From Thalassolituus sp034111725 (GTDB lineage Bacteria; Pseudomonadota; Gammaproteobacteria; Pseudomonadales; Oceanobacteraceae): a stretch of DNA of 22,954 nucleotides. This document shows positions 15,884 through 22,954 of this stretch, in pieces. The DNA is taken from the NCBI RefSeq assembly GCF_034111725.1, contig NZ_JAWUWR010000004.1, forward strand, positions 1 to 22,954. The letters are read 5' to 3'. The notes beneath the pieces are model-generated. The model was not told where the DNA came from. It searched no databases and saw only the letters and a list, made by a program, of their open reading frames with translations. The translations under genes were made by a program, and so were the position numbers. The first letter of the stretch is position 1. Every line of letters begins with the position of its first letter.

Positions 15884-17214
15884 AAGACACTTTATCAATC
15901 AGCCGTCGTTCACTTCTTCGCGGGCTTGGTGCGAGTATCGCTTTGCCACTATTGGAGTCGATTGCACCCGTAGCATACGCAAACACCCTTGAGAATAAAC
16001 CCAAACGCCTCAGTGTTTTTTATACGCCAAATGGTATGAGCATGGATAGCTTTACGCCATTAACTACAGGGATGAATTACGCTATGACACCCATATTGGA
16101 GCCGTTAGCAGCCTATCGGAATCAATTTACTATTATTTCCGGTTTAGCTCATTACAACGCCAGTGCACTCGGTGATGGCCCGGGCAGTCATGGTCGCAGC
16201 TGCGGTGCTTACCTCACTGGCGCGCACCCTAAACGAACAGAAGGTTCGGATTTACAATGTGGTATTTCCATGGATCAGGTCGTAGCCAATCATTTTGCTG
16301 CCGAAACACAGTTAGCGTCACTTGAGCTTGGTATTGAGCCTTCTAGCTTACTTGGCAGCTGCGACATTGGTTATAGCTGTACTTATACCAACACATTGTC
16401 GTGGCGCAGCCCTACCGTCGCGCTTCCCGTAACCGTAAATCCGCGTGATGTATTTGAACGTTTATTTGGCGATGGCATGGCGCTAGACGAAGAAAGCAGG
16501 CAGGCTCAATTTAAACGTAAATCAAGTATTCTCGATTTTGTACGCGAAGATGCCGCGCGATTAACTAACAAGATGGGGATGAATGATCGACGCAAAATGG
16601 AAGAATATTTAGCCTCTATTCGTGACGTTGAACGTCGCATCCAGAAAGCCAGCTCGCAAAAAATAGACACAAGTGCTGGCGACTTAATGATGCCGGCAGG
16701 CATTCCAAACTCGTTCGAAGACCACGTGAAGATAATGATTGATCTACAAGTTTTAGCATTGCAAACGGACATGACGCGTGTTTGTACATTTATGCTGGGA
16801 CGCGAATTAAGTAATCGTACCTATCCCGACATAGGCGTACCCGACTCACATCACAGTCTCAGTCACCACGGCGGCAATCCAGAAAAAATTGCCAAGCTCG
16901 TTAAAATAAATCGCCATCATATGGAACAGTTTGCCTACTGCCTTGAGCGTATGAGTTCAACCAAAGACGGTGAAACAAGTTTGCTCGACAGCACTTTATT
17001 AATGGCCGGAGCGAGTTTAGGAGAACCTAATGCACATGACAACATGAACCTACCCGCCATTATTGCAGGCGGAGGCCTACAAGGTAATCGACATATTGCC
17101 GTCGAAAAAAATACACCGATGTGTAATTTAATGCTGTCGATGATCAATAAGCTAGGCGTGCCAGCTGAGTCGTTTGGAGATAGCACGGGTCTTTTACATG
17201 AGCTGTCAGCCTAG
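15880..17214 (+). CDS. DUF1552 family Tat-exported protein
   Basis: The protein is 444 residues. It begins with a twin-arginine signal (SRRSLLRG at 8-15, then GASIALPLLESIAP and AYA), so it should be folded and probably loaded with cofactor in the cytoplasm before Tat export. The body matches DUF1552: an early LSVFYTPNGMSMDSF strand-turn, HGRSCGAYLTGAHP near 105-120, a DVERRIQ helix near 250, and PDSHHSLSHHGGNPEK near 325, rich in possible metal-binding His. DUF1552 genes regularly follow DUF1592 genes, and here the start overlaps the DUF1592 stop by 4 bases (ATGA), so a shared job is likely. The substrate is not established. A relation to DUF1501-type, alkaline-phosphatase-like folds is plausible but not shown here. 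Confidence 0.92.
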   Translation: MKDTLSISRRSLLRGLGASIALPLLESIAPVAYANTLENKPKRLSVFYTPNGMSMDSFTPLTTGMNYAMTPILEPLAAYRNQFTIISGLAHYNASALGDGPGSHGRSCGAYLTGAHPKRTEGSDLQCGISMDQVVANHFAAETQLASLELGIEPSSLLGSCDIGYSCTYTNTLSWRSPTVALPVTVNPRDVFERLFGDGMALDEESRQAQFKRKSSILDFVREDAARLTNKMGMNDRRKMEEYLASIRDVERRIQKASSQKIDTSAGDLMMPAGIPNSFEDHVKIMIDLQVLALQTDMTRVCTFMLGRELSNRTYPDIGVPDSHHSLSHHGGNPEKIAKLVKINRHHMEQFAYCLERMSSTKDGETSLLDSTLLMAGASLGEPNAHDNMNLPAIIAGGGLQGNRHIAVEKNTPMCNLMLSMINKLGVPAESFGDSTGLLHELSA

Positions 17215-17225
17215 GATTTAATGCC

Positions 17226-18560
17226 ATGACCTCTATGTTAAATATAATTATTTTTTCAGTTTTTTATGTCATAAGTTCAGCTGCCTTGGCCGCCAAAAAA
17301 AATGATAGCGAAGAACTTCTTACTGCGATCCGCCTAGGAGACCCCAACAAGGTCGAGTATATTCTGGACAATGGTAGCAACCCGAATCAGCTACTAGCCG
17401 ATGGTTCAACGCCATTAGCCTGGGCTGTGGAAAGTCAAAACCCAAGCAGTGTAAAAATACTGATAAAGCATGGGGCGAAACCTAATTTACAAAATTCTGC
17501 AACGACCTTCACGCCATTGAGTCTGGCTTGCCAGTACGGTCACAATGAAATAATTGAATTACTACTCAAAGCGAAAGCAAATATCAACGCCATTGACAGT
17601 GAAGGTATTTCGTCATTTTCTCTTTGTGCCGGCACCGCCTCGAGCAAAATCATAAAACGCATGCTAAAAATGAAAGCAGACATCCACTTGAGCGATAAAA
17701 AAGGCCAAACGCCACTAATGAGAGCGGCTGCCTACAATAAAATGGATACAGTAAAGTTATTAATTAAACACGGCACTGATATTGATCAGGTTACTAATGC
17801 AGGGTTTACTGCTTTATTCTTCGCCGTTAAAAGTGGTAAACCAGAAACAGCTTTAACGCTGTTAGCTGCTAACGCCGATCTCAGTCATATTGGCCCAGAA
17901 AATACCACCTTGGTGCAACTAGCTATGTACCAAAGCAATTATCTTATTGCTCAAGAATTAATAAAACGAGGGGCTGATCTAACGGCATTCGATCGCAATG
18001 GGCAGCAACTATTGCATGCTGCTGTGCTAGCTAATCAACCTGCACTGGTTCAACTATTGATAAATAAGGGAGCGGATTTAAATATCCCAACAGGAGAGTC
18101 TCTAGTTAAATGGCGCTATGAAAGCAATTTCAAAACCGCGCCCTACGACCCACCATTCACCCCAGCGATTCTTCTCGCTGCACAGCATGGCTATGGCGAA
18201 ATAATGAAGATGTTAGCCAGTGCTGGCGTTGATATAAATGTTACTTCCGAACACGGTAACAACATCACTCTCGCCGCTGCAGGCAGTAATAATCCTCAAG
18301 CTTTGGCAACGGCCCTTGCATTATCACCCAATGCCAATATCAGCAATAATTATGGCCAAACCCCGCTGCACATTGTACTTGAAACAAGTTCCAGCGATGA
18401 TCTGCACCAGATGCTAACCTTACTTGCACAGCATGGGGCCAATGCCGACATCCCTAATAGTAAAGGTGTCAGTGCAATGGATATAGCCACAGCCAAGGAG
18501 TACAAAGGAAAAGCTACATTTGCGGCCGTATTTCAACACTCTCTAGAGGAAGCTTTATGA
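17226..18560 (+). CDS. Exported ankyrin-repeat protein
   Basis: The protein is 444 residues. Residues 1-22 are a Sec signal peptide (MTSMLNIIIFSVFYVISS then AALA), which places the protein in the periplasm. The rest is about twelve ankyrin repeats of 31-34 residues; the clearest units are GQTPLMRAAAYNKMDTVKLL, GADLTAFDRNGQQLLHAAV and YGQTPLHIVLE. A 20-residue insertion containing WRYESNF interrupts the stack near residue 300. Ankyrin stacks bind other proteins, so an assembly or scaffold role for the co-transcribed cytochromes and DUF proteins is inference. Periplasmic ankyrin proteins linked to heme enzymes are known (AnkB with catalase KatB in Pseudomonas aeruginosa). It starts 11 bases after the DUF1552 stop, with AGGA at 17213-17216, and ends in an ATGA overlap with the cytochrome c' gene. 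Confidence 0.92.
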   Translation: MTSMLNIIIFSVFYVISSAALAAKKNDSEELLTAIRLGDPNKVEYILDNGSNPNQLLADGSTPLAWAVESQNPSSVKILIKHGAKPNLQNSATTFTPLSLACQYGHNEIIELLLKAKANINAIDSEGISSFSLCAGTASSKIIKRMLKMKADIHLSDKKGQTPLMRAAAYNKMDTVKLLIKHGTDIDQVTNAGFTALFFAVKSGKPETALTLLAANADLSHIGPENTTLVQLAMYQSNYLIAQELIKRGADLTAFDRNGQQLLHAAVLANQPALVQLLINKGADLNIPTGESLVKWRYESNFKTAPYDPPFTPAILLAAQHGYGEIMKMLASAGVDINVTSEHGNNITLAAAGSNNPQALATALALSPNANISNNYGQTPLHIVLETSSSDDLHQMLTLLAQHGANADIPNSKGVSAMDIATAKEYKGKATFAAVFQHSLEEAL

Positions 18561-19036
18561 AGAATTCGTATTTCTTGCGACACACAGCCGTTATCGGTAT
18601 TGCTCTTACCTTGTCGTGCAGTGCCATGACCTCATTTGCAGCTGATGCCTCTTCGGCAGCAGACGTTATTGATACTCGCCAACACGGATTTAAAAAAATG
18701 GGAGGCGCCATGAAGGTTTTCCGCACCCAGCTTCGTGATGATACTCCTGATGCTAATGCCATGAGCGGTGCTGCCGGTACGATAGCGCTATACGCTAAAG
18801 ATGTTTCTACTTGGTTCCCTGAAGGCAGTGGTTCTGACTCAGGCTTAGACACAGATGCGCTCGATTACATCTGGAAAAATCCAACCAAATTTGATGGATA
18901 CAGCCAAGACCTAGTAAGGACATCGCAAGAGTTAGTCGAAGCAGTAGCTAGCAACGACAAAGGATCCATTAAAGCTGCAGTTGTTGCGGTTAAAGATAGC
19001 TGCTCCGACTGTCACTCTAGCTTCCGTGCTGACTAA
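18557..19036 (+). CDS. Cytochrome c' family protein
   Basis: The protein is 159 residues. Residues 1-29 are a Sec signal peptide (ending TSFAA). The mature part is a four-helix-bundle cytochrome of the c' class: helix A around RQHGFKKMGGAMKVF (41-55), the WFPEGSGSDSG turn (86-96) leading to ALDYIW, and a C-terminal heme site CSDCH (149-153) with H153 as the axial ligand, six residues from the end. Proteins of this family carry one covalent heme, often five-coordinate, and bind NO or CO or transfer electrons in the periplasm. The distal side cannot be judged without a structure. It overlaps the ankyrin stop by ATGA, with GAGGA 6 bases upstream (18546-18550). It is followed by a cytochrome b561 gene, a pairing seen in other proteobacteria. 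Confidence 0.93.
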   Translation: MKNSYFLRHTAVIGIALTLSCSAMTSFAADASSAADVIDTRQHGFKKMGGAMKVFRTQLRDDTPDANAMSGAAGTIALYAKDVSTWFPEGSGSDSGLDTDALDYIWKNPTKFDGYSQDLVRTSQELVEAVASNDKGSIKAAVVAVKDSCSDCHSSFRAD

Positions 19037-19068
19037 TATTGCTTAGCCGTTTGGAAAAAAGTAGATCT

Positions 19069-19743
19069 ATGAGTCAAAACAACACGTCACTACAACCCGT
19101 TTGGGATATTCCAGTGCGCCTTGGGCACTGGCTAATGGTTCTGTTATTTGCTGTCTGTTGGTGGAGCGGTGAAAATCACGAGATGACATGGCATCGCTAC
19201 GCTGGATATGGGTTGCTCGGCATTGTGTTGTTTCGACTGTATTGGGGAGTTGCTGGTACACGTACTGCACGATTCTCGAATTTTGTTAGCTCTCCGAAAG
19301 CTGCATTAAATTATGCGCGCACTCATATTTTTAAATCGAACTATGATGAGAATCGCCCGGAAAAAGCCGGACATAATCCATTAGGCGCATGGAGCGTTAT
19401 CGCCTTACTAGGTTTTATCCTTTTGCAAATTGGCTTGGGATTATTTGCTGTCGACGTCGATGGTTTTGACGGTGGCCCATTAAGTGACTTTGTATCATAT
19501 GACACTGGTAGGCTTTGCGCTGAAATTCATGAAATAAGCTTTGGTATCTTGATGACACTCATCGTTGTGCACATTGCTGCAATTGCCTATTACAAGCTAG
19601 TGCGCAAACAAAACCTAGTGCCAGCCATGATTCATGGCAAGGCCCACATCAGTCAATCAGAAGCAATTAAGGCAACGCCGTGGTTGCGGGTATTGGTCGG
19701 CGCAGCGGTCGCTGCGCTTATTGTCTGGATAATAGCCAAGTAA
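19069..19743 (+). CDS. Cytochrome b561 / Ni-Fe hydrogenase b-type diheme membrane protein
   Basis: The protein is 224 residues and is an inner-membrane cytochrome b of the bacterial b561 / hydrogenase b-subunit family. Four or more helices are visible: about 18-36, 44-62, 107-128 and 153-176, plus a C-terminal helix at about 206-222. Candidate heme-ligand histidines are H20 (RLGHW), H37 or H42 (ENHEMTWHRY), H154 (EIHEIS) and H168 (VVHIAA). Such proteins usually pass electrons between quinol and a periplasmic partner, here most simply the cytochrome c' just upstream. A longer reading frame begins with TTG at 19039. The ATG at 19069 is preferred because it leads directly into the usual VWDIPVRLGHW start, although neither has a strong ribosome-binding site. 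It is the last gene of the operon. Confidence 0.9.
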   Translation: MSQNNTSLQPVWDIPVRLGHWLMVLLFAVCWWSGENHEMTWHRYAGYGLLGIVLFRLYWGVAGTRTARFSNFVSSPKAALNYARTHIFKSNYDENRPEKAGHNPLGAWSVIALLGFILLQIGLGLFAVDVDGFDGGPLSDFVSYDTGRLCAEIHEISFGILMTLIVVHIAAIAYYKLVRKQNLVPAMIHGKAHISQSEAIKATPWLRVLVGAAVAALIVWIIAK

Positions 19744-19758
19744 CCCTTGGCTATTATC
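19728..19758. terminator. Hairpin shared by convergent cytochrome b561 and pilZ genes
   Basis: GATAATAGCCAAG (19728-19740) pairs perfectly with CTTGGCTATTATC (19746-19758): 13 bp around a 5-base loop. The loop starts with the TAA stop of the plus-strand gene (19741-19743), and the right arm reaches into the TGA stop of pilZ (19757-19759). No T-run follows on either strand, so it may act with Rho or as a 3' stabiliser, but its position suggests it ends both transcripts. Confidence 0.6.
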
Positions 19759-20101
19759 ACATCGTATGGGTCATTCGATCAGATTTAACGGCACCCGCTA
19801 AATAAGTTTCTATTTTGCCGCGAGCAATTTCATCATCACCCGTAAACTGCACGCCAATACCTGCAACTTTATTGCCCTGAGCGCCCTTTGGTGTCACCCA
19901 AACAACCCTACCTGCAACTGGGATTTTTTCCGGCTCTTCCATCAACTTCAACAACATAAATACCTCGTCGCCAAGTTGATACTGTTTACTGGTGGGAATA
20001 AATAACCCACCATCGCGAATAAACGGCATATAGGCTGCGTATAAAACAGCCTTATCCTTAATAGTCAGAGATAAAATACCGCTGCGGCCACCTAAACTCA
20101 T
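19757..20101 (-). CDS. pilZ: Type IV pilus assembly protein PilZ
   Basis: This is a 114-residue stand-alone PilZ-domain protein, the usual length of type IV pilus PilZ (about 115-120). Diagnostic stretches are GILSLTIKDKAVLYAAYMPF, GGLFIPTSKQYQLGDEVFML, AGRVVWVTPKGAQGNKVAGI and GVQFTGDD. The RxxxR and DxSxxG c-di-GMP-binding residues of receptor PilZ domains are absent, as expected for the pilus PilZ. Known PilZ proteins act with PilB and FimX in pilus extension. The ATG overlaps the holB stop (ATGA) and follows GGGAG by 6 bases. The order holB-pilZ is standard in gammaproteobacteria; the usual following tatD gene is missing here. Confidence 0.94.
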   Translation of the reverse strand: MSLGGRSGILSLTIKDKAVLYAAYMPFIRDGGLFIPTSKQYQLGDEVFMLLKLMEEPEKIPVAGRVVWVTPKGAQGNKVAGIGVQFTGDDEIARGKIETYLAGAVKSDRMTHTM

Positions 20102-21132
20102 GCCGAACTCCCAGACTTTTGAATGAGTAACGCTTGCCAGTCGAGTAATAAAGATTCGACCAACAACATCTTATTATGATGACTAGCACCAGACAGCAAT
20201 TGCCCGTTAGTTAGCCGTAATTTGTCTTGCAAGGTTATCAGCTTTATTTTGTCGGTCATAGCGTAACTCGACAGTTCTGTGACGGCATTGGCATAGAGTA
20301 AATGTTCATGTGGCACTTGCATCATGGCCTTCATGCAATCACAGGTTAAGCCGTAAAACCAAGTGATAATATCGCCCAACTCGAACTTACTCCAGCCGTC
20401 GGCAACCGTTTGCAATGGTGCAGAACCTTTTGACCATTGAAGTAATAACTCAAGCCAACGCTGCTGCGTATCGCCTGCGGCTCCGGAAAGCCAATCACGA
20501 GCCGCTAACGGCGCGTTGTTATTCATGCGTAAAGCATGCTCGGCGATTGCCGTTTGTACGCCAGTAGCGGTTAGCCACTGCAACGCCATATCGGCATTAG
20601 GTGCCGCCAAGGCTAAACGCTGACAGCGACTACGAATAGTCGGCAATACAGAACCAAAGCGCTCAGTTTCAAGCAACAAAAAGCTCTCACCCGGCGGCTC
20701 TTCCAAGGTTTTAAGTAAGGCGTTCGCAGCGTTTGTATTCATCACTTCAACAGGGCGGATAATAACCACTTGGCAGCGACTAATTTGCGGCGTCTGCGAA
20801 ATAAAGTCATTGATATGACGCACCGTATCAATGCGAATTTGTCGACTGCCCTCTTCTGGCTGACCAATCTGAAAATCAGGATGACTACCCGCCGCCCAAA
20901 GTTGACAGCTATGACATTGCCCGCACGCATCATCGCTAGGATTTTGACACAACAACCAACGCGCAATGTGCAATGCTAGGTCGTGCTTACCAATGCCCTT
21001 TGGCCCGGTAAGCATAAGTGCATGAGGTAAACCGCTGTGACGATGACGCTTGATGAGATCGGCCCAAACCGACTGCTGCCAAGGCAACACCGCGCCATTA
21101 ATCGCGTTATGAGTGGCTGCAGGTGTAATCAC
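20098..21132 (-). CDS. holB: DNA polymerase III delta-prime subunit
   Basis: This is a clamp-loader subunit that helps open and place the beta sliding clamp. It is 344 residues from the GTG at 21132. The AAA+ domain has a Walker-A-like GPKGIGKH (about 43-50), a zinc motif with four cysteines (about 62, 70, 73 and 76; CGQCHSC), ANALLKTLEEPP and the sensor SRC in TIRSRCQRL. The C-terminal collar domain follows. An ATG at 21138 is two codons upstream, but it lies directly against GAGGA (21139-21143). The GTG is 6 bases from that site and gives the usual 4-base GTGA overlap with the tmk stop. The difference of two residues does not affect function. Confidence 0.95.
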   Translation of the reverse strand: MITPAATHNAINGAVLPWQQSVWADLIKRHRHSGLPHALMLTGPKGIGKHDLALHIARWLLCQNPSDDACGQCHSCQLWAAGSHPDFQIGQPEEGSRQIRIDTVRHINDFISQTPQISRCQVVIIRPVEVMNTNAANALLKTLEEPPGESFLLLETERFGSVLPTIRSRCQRLALAAPNADMALQWLTATGVQTAIAEHALRMNNNAPLAARDWLSGAAGDTQQRWLELLLQWSKGSAPLQTVADGWSKFELGDIITWFYGLTCDCMKAMMQVPHEHLLYANAVTELSSYAMTDKIKLITLQDKLRLTNGQLLSGASHHNKMLLVESLLLDWQALLIQKSGSSA

Positions 21133-21776
21133 ACCCATTCCTCAAGAAGCATGACCACTTGTGTTTGCACATCAGCCAAAGGCTGTGAGGCATCAACTAT
21201 TCTAAACCGTGTTTCGCTAGCGGCCAGCGCCTGAAAACCTTGCTGTACACGCTCAAAAAATGCACGCTGTTCTACTTCGAAACGATCCGTTTCTTCACCT
21301 GCGGATTGGCCGCGCCGCTGCGCCCGCCCCATGCCAACATCCAGCGGCGCATCCAGCAGTATGGTTAGGTCAGGCTCCAGTCCTTGCTGTACTAATTCTT
21401 TTAAGGCGTGAATGGTGGTTTGATCTAATCCTCTACCGTACCCTTGATAAGCAATGGTGGAGTCGGTAAAACGATCACACAACACACAAGCTCCGCGCTC
21501 TAATGCTGGTTTAATAACCTGCAGAAGATGTTGAGCGCGAGCCGCAAATACCAATAGTAGTTCGGTAAGTGGCTGCATGGTTTCGCCGTGATGCGCTTTC
21601 AATAGATCATTACGAATACGCTCCGCAATCTCAGTACCACCCGGTTCGCGGGTTACGATCACTTCGAAGCCACGTTCATGTAACCAGTGTGCTGCAAATT
21701 CGATATTGGTCGACTTGCCGACACCCTCGCCACCCTCAAATGTAATAAACCGACCTTGCATGGTGTCATTCGTCAT
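21129..21776 (-). CDS. tmk: Thymidylate kinase
   Basis: The enzyme phosphorylates dTMP to dTDP with ATP in dTTP synthesis. It is 215 residues, normal for bacterial Tmk. The P-loop is GGEGVGKS (15-22) in FITFEGGEGVGKST. The substrate-binding stretch TREPGGTEIAERIR, the DRF site in CVLCDRFTDSTIAYQGYGRG, the LLDAPLDVG strand and an Arg-rich lid (AQRRGQSAGEETDRFE) are all present. The ATG at 21776 lacks a clear ribosome-binding site; a second ATG five codons on (21761) also lacks one, so the start is uncertain by five residues. It lies 38 bases after mltG and overlaps holB. Confidence 0.96.
   Translation of the reverse strand: MTNDTMQGRFITFEGGEGVGKSTNIEFAAHWLHERGFEVIVTREPGGTEIAERIRNDLLKAHHGETMQPLTELLLVFAARAQHLLQVIKPALERGACVLCDRFTDSTIAYQGYGRGLDQTTIHALKELVQQGLEPDLTILLDAPLDVGMGRAQRRGQSAGEETDRFEVEQRAFFERVQQGFQALAASETRFRIVDASQPLADVQTQVVMLLEEWV
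21139..21143 (-). promoter_or_regulatory. Ribosome-binding site supporting a GTG start for holB
   Basis: GAGGA on the minus strand lies within the last tmk codons, six bases before GTG at 21132 and directly adjacent to ATG at 21138. The spacing favours the GTG. Confidence 0.65.
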
Positions 21777-21814
21777 AATGTTGATTTCAAATTCGCTAGT
21801 TAACAGTAAAACAA

Positions 21815-22915
21815 TTACTGCTCTGTTTTTGGAGCCGAACGATAATCTTCTCGGCGTCGCATTTGATATTTTCTTACCGCAGAGTTATGAGCCGCTAGCG
21901 TCGCAGAGAAGGCATGTGAGCCGTCCCCCTTAGCAACAAAATATAGAGATTCACCATCTTTTGGATGCAGCGCAGCGTCTATGGCCGTGCGCCCCGCCAA
22001 TGCAATCGGTGACGGCGGCAAACCATGGCGACGGTATGTATTGTAGCGATTACTGCTATCGCGCAAGTGAGTTCGAGTTAAATTGCCATCGAACTCTGGA
22101 CCCAATCCATAAATCACGGTCGGATCGGTTTCTAAACGCATATTTTTTTGTAACCTACGCACAAACACGCCTGCAATCATCGGCCGTTCGTAGGCTGCGC
22201 CCGTTTCTTTTTCAACGATGGAAGCCATTATCAAGGCCTGATAAGCATCGCGATACGGCAAACCAGAAGCCCGATTCTGCCAAGCTTCCGCGAGATTGTC
22301 CTGCATTCGCTGATACGCCTGTAGGATAATGGCAGACGCAGTCTCATGGCGCTGATACACATAGGTATCTGGGTATAACCAGCCTTCTGGATTGCCTTGA
22401 ATACCAATAACCTTAGCAACCGCCTCGGTGGTCAATGGCTCGATATCTTGGGTTAGATGCGGTGCTTTCGCGATAACAGCAAGCGCTTCCCGTAGAGAGC
22501 GTCCTTCGATCATAGTTAAGCGGTATGTAACGGCTTTAGCACTGGCAAGCAACGACAACAGCTCGCTGTTTGTCAGTCCTGCTGGGATGTCGTATTCGCC
22601 AGGGCGCAATACGCGAGTTTGCTTAGTTAAGCGCGCAGTTACTCGCAACAGTAACGCAGAGCGTAACCAGCCGTCATGCTGCCAGCGCTCCGCCATACTG
22701 GTCAACGTATCGCCACGCTGAACATCAATACGAACAGAAGAATTATTTAGGTTGGGCAATTGCCATAACCAATATGCTGTAGCGCCAAGCCCGCCAATTA
22801 GGACAAAACTCAGCACCGACAAACTGATAAGCCACTTACGAAAACTATATGTCGATTTTTTATGTTTTGCAGATGCTTTATCGGAAGTCTTTTTAGATCG
22901 GTCGCGCTTTGTCAA
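21815..22915 (-). CDS. mltG: Endolytic transglycosylase MltG
   Basis: This inner-membrane lytic transglycosylase cuts nascent peptidoglycan and is thought to end glycan chain growth. It is 366 residues from the TTG at 22915. A basic cytoplasmic tail precedes one transmembrane helix (about 29-51, WLISLSVLSFVLIGGLGA). A LysM-like part (about 65-110, VQRGDTLTSMAERW) follows, then the YceG catalytic domain with ASIVEKETG; E235, the first Glu of VEKE, corresponds to the catalytic Glu of E. coli MltG. RLETDPTVIYG, TYRRHGLPPSPI and AFSATLAAHN are the other conserved blocks. The TTG overlaps the pabC TGA by 4 bases and follows CTGGAG by 8. An in-frame ATG at 22942 would overlap pabC by 31 bases and add nine residues. 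Confidence 0.93.
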   Translation of the reverse strand: MTKRDRSKKTSDKASAKHKKSTYSFRKWLISLSVLSFVLIGGLGATAYWLWQLPNLNNSSVRIDVQRGDTLTSMAERWQHDGWLRSALLLRVTARLTKQTRVLRPGEYDIPAGLTNSELLSLLASAKAVTYRLTMIEGRSLREALAVIAKAPHLTQDIEPLTTEAVAKVIGIQGNPEGWLYPDTYVYQRHETASAIILQAYQRMQDNLAEAWQNRASGLPYRDAYQALIMASIVEKETGAAYERPMIAGVFVRRLQKNMRLETDPTVIYGLGPEFDGNLTRTHLRDSSNRYNTYRRHGLPPSPIALAGRTAIDAALHPKDGESLYFVAKGDGSHAFSATLAAHNSAVRKYQMRRREDYRSAPKTEQ

Positions 22916-22953
22916 AACAATGACTCCAGAGCATTTTGCCATTGTTGGGCTTG
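22912..22953 (-). CDS. pabC: C-terminal end of aminodeoxychorismate lyase (partial)
   Basis: The last 13 codons and a TGA stop (22912-22914) of a gene entering from the right edge read QAQQWQNALESLF. The fragment is too short for a domain match. The identification rests on the very common order pabC-mltG-tmk-holB, on the in-frame stop placed exactly for a TTGA overlap with mltG, and on a Gln/Trp-rich helix ending that is usual for PabC. PabC makes 4-aminobenzoate for folate synthesis. Confidence 0.65.
   Translation of the reverse strand, partial: QAQQWQNALESLF
22924..22929 (-). promoter_or_regulatory. Ribosome-binding site supporting a TTG start for mltG
   Basis: CTGGAG on the minus strand lies 8 bases before the TTG at 22915, within the last codons of pabC. 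It is downstream of the alternative ATG at 22942 and so can serve only the TTG. Confidence 0.5.
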
Positions 22954-22954
22954 A

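Noticed and set aside
19039..19068. TTG start adding 10 residues to cytochrome b561
   Set aside because: The ATG at 19069 leads straight into the conserved start of the family, and the upstream TTG has no ribosome-binding site.

Overview
The window looks like a chromosomal segment of a free-living, probably marine, gammaproteobacterium. The evidence is the dTMP-kinase neighbourhood at the right end (end of pabC, then mltG, tmk, holB and pilZ on the minus strand), a complete TonB2-type energy-transduction operon, and overall gene content typical of Alteromonadales, Oceanospirillales or Cellvibrionales relatives. I cannot name a genus. No tRNA, rRNA, CRISPR array, insertion sequence, integrase or phage gene was seen.

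Layout, left to right. (1) 1-1124: a leader, exonuclease III (xthA, plus strand) and a strong bidirectional terminator. (2) 1169-3355, minus: a large lipoprotein with 13 calcium-binding TSP3-type repeats followed by six GLUG repeats. (3) 3510-8583, minus: six tightly packed genes in transcription order DUF3450 protein, TtpC (long ExbB-like), ExbB, ExbD, TonB and a TPR protein. Most junctions overlap or are 2 nt apart, so this is a single operon. (4) 8673-11627, minus: a PreP-like M16C metallopeptidase with its own terminator hairpin. (5) 11784-12950, plus: a stand-alone class V aminotransferase-fold PLP enzyme. (6) 12951-13447: a 497-base non-coding gap with a hairpin at its left end and, at its right end, a sigma-54-like promoter and a repeated 9-mer. 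(7) 13448-19743, plus: a five-gene operon for exported proteins: a DUF1592-family protein with two CxxCH motifs, a Tat-exported DUF1552 protein, a signal-peptide ankyrin-repeat protein, a cytochrome c' and a membrane cytochrome b561. (8) 19757-22953, minus: pilZ, holB, tmk, mltG and the last codons of pabC.

How the genes work together. The TonB2 genes should use the proton motive force to power outer-membrane receptors; TtpC and DUF3450 are the usual extra partners of this TonB class. The right-end block is housekeeping: peptidoglycan chain termination, dTTP supply, clamp loading and type IV pilus assembly. The five-gene plus-strand operon is the best candidate for an undescribed system. Its inner-membrane quinol-type cytochrome b, periplasmic c-type cytochrome, heme-motif DUF1592 protein and Tat-exported DUF1552 protein fit a periplasmic redox pathway with an ankyrin accessory protein. 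Its substrate cannot be read from sequence. Several start codons were moved from the longest-ORF start on the basis of ribosome-binding sites, signal peptides or operon overlaps: DUF3450, TtpC, DUF1592, cytochrome b561, holB (GTG) and mltG (TTG).
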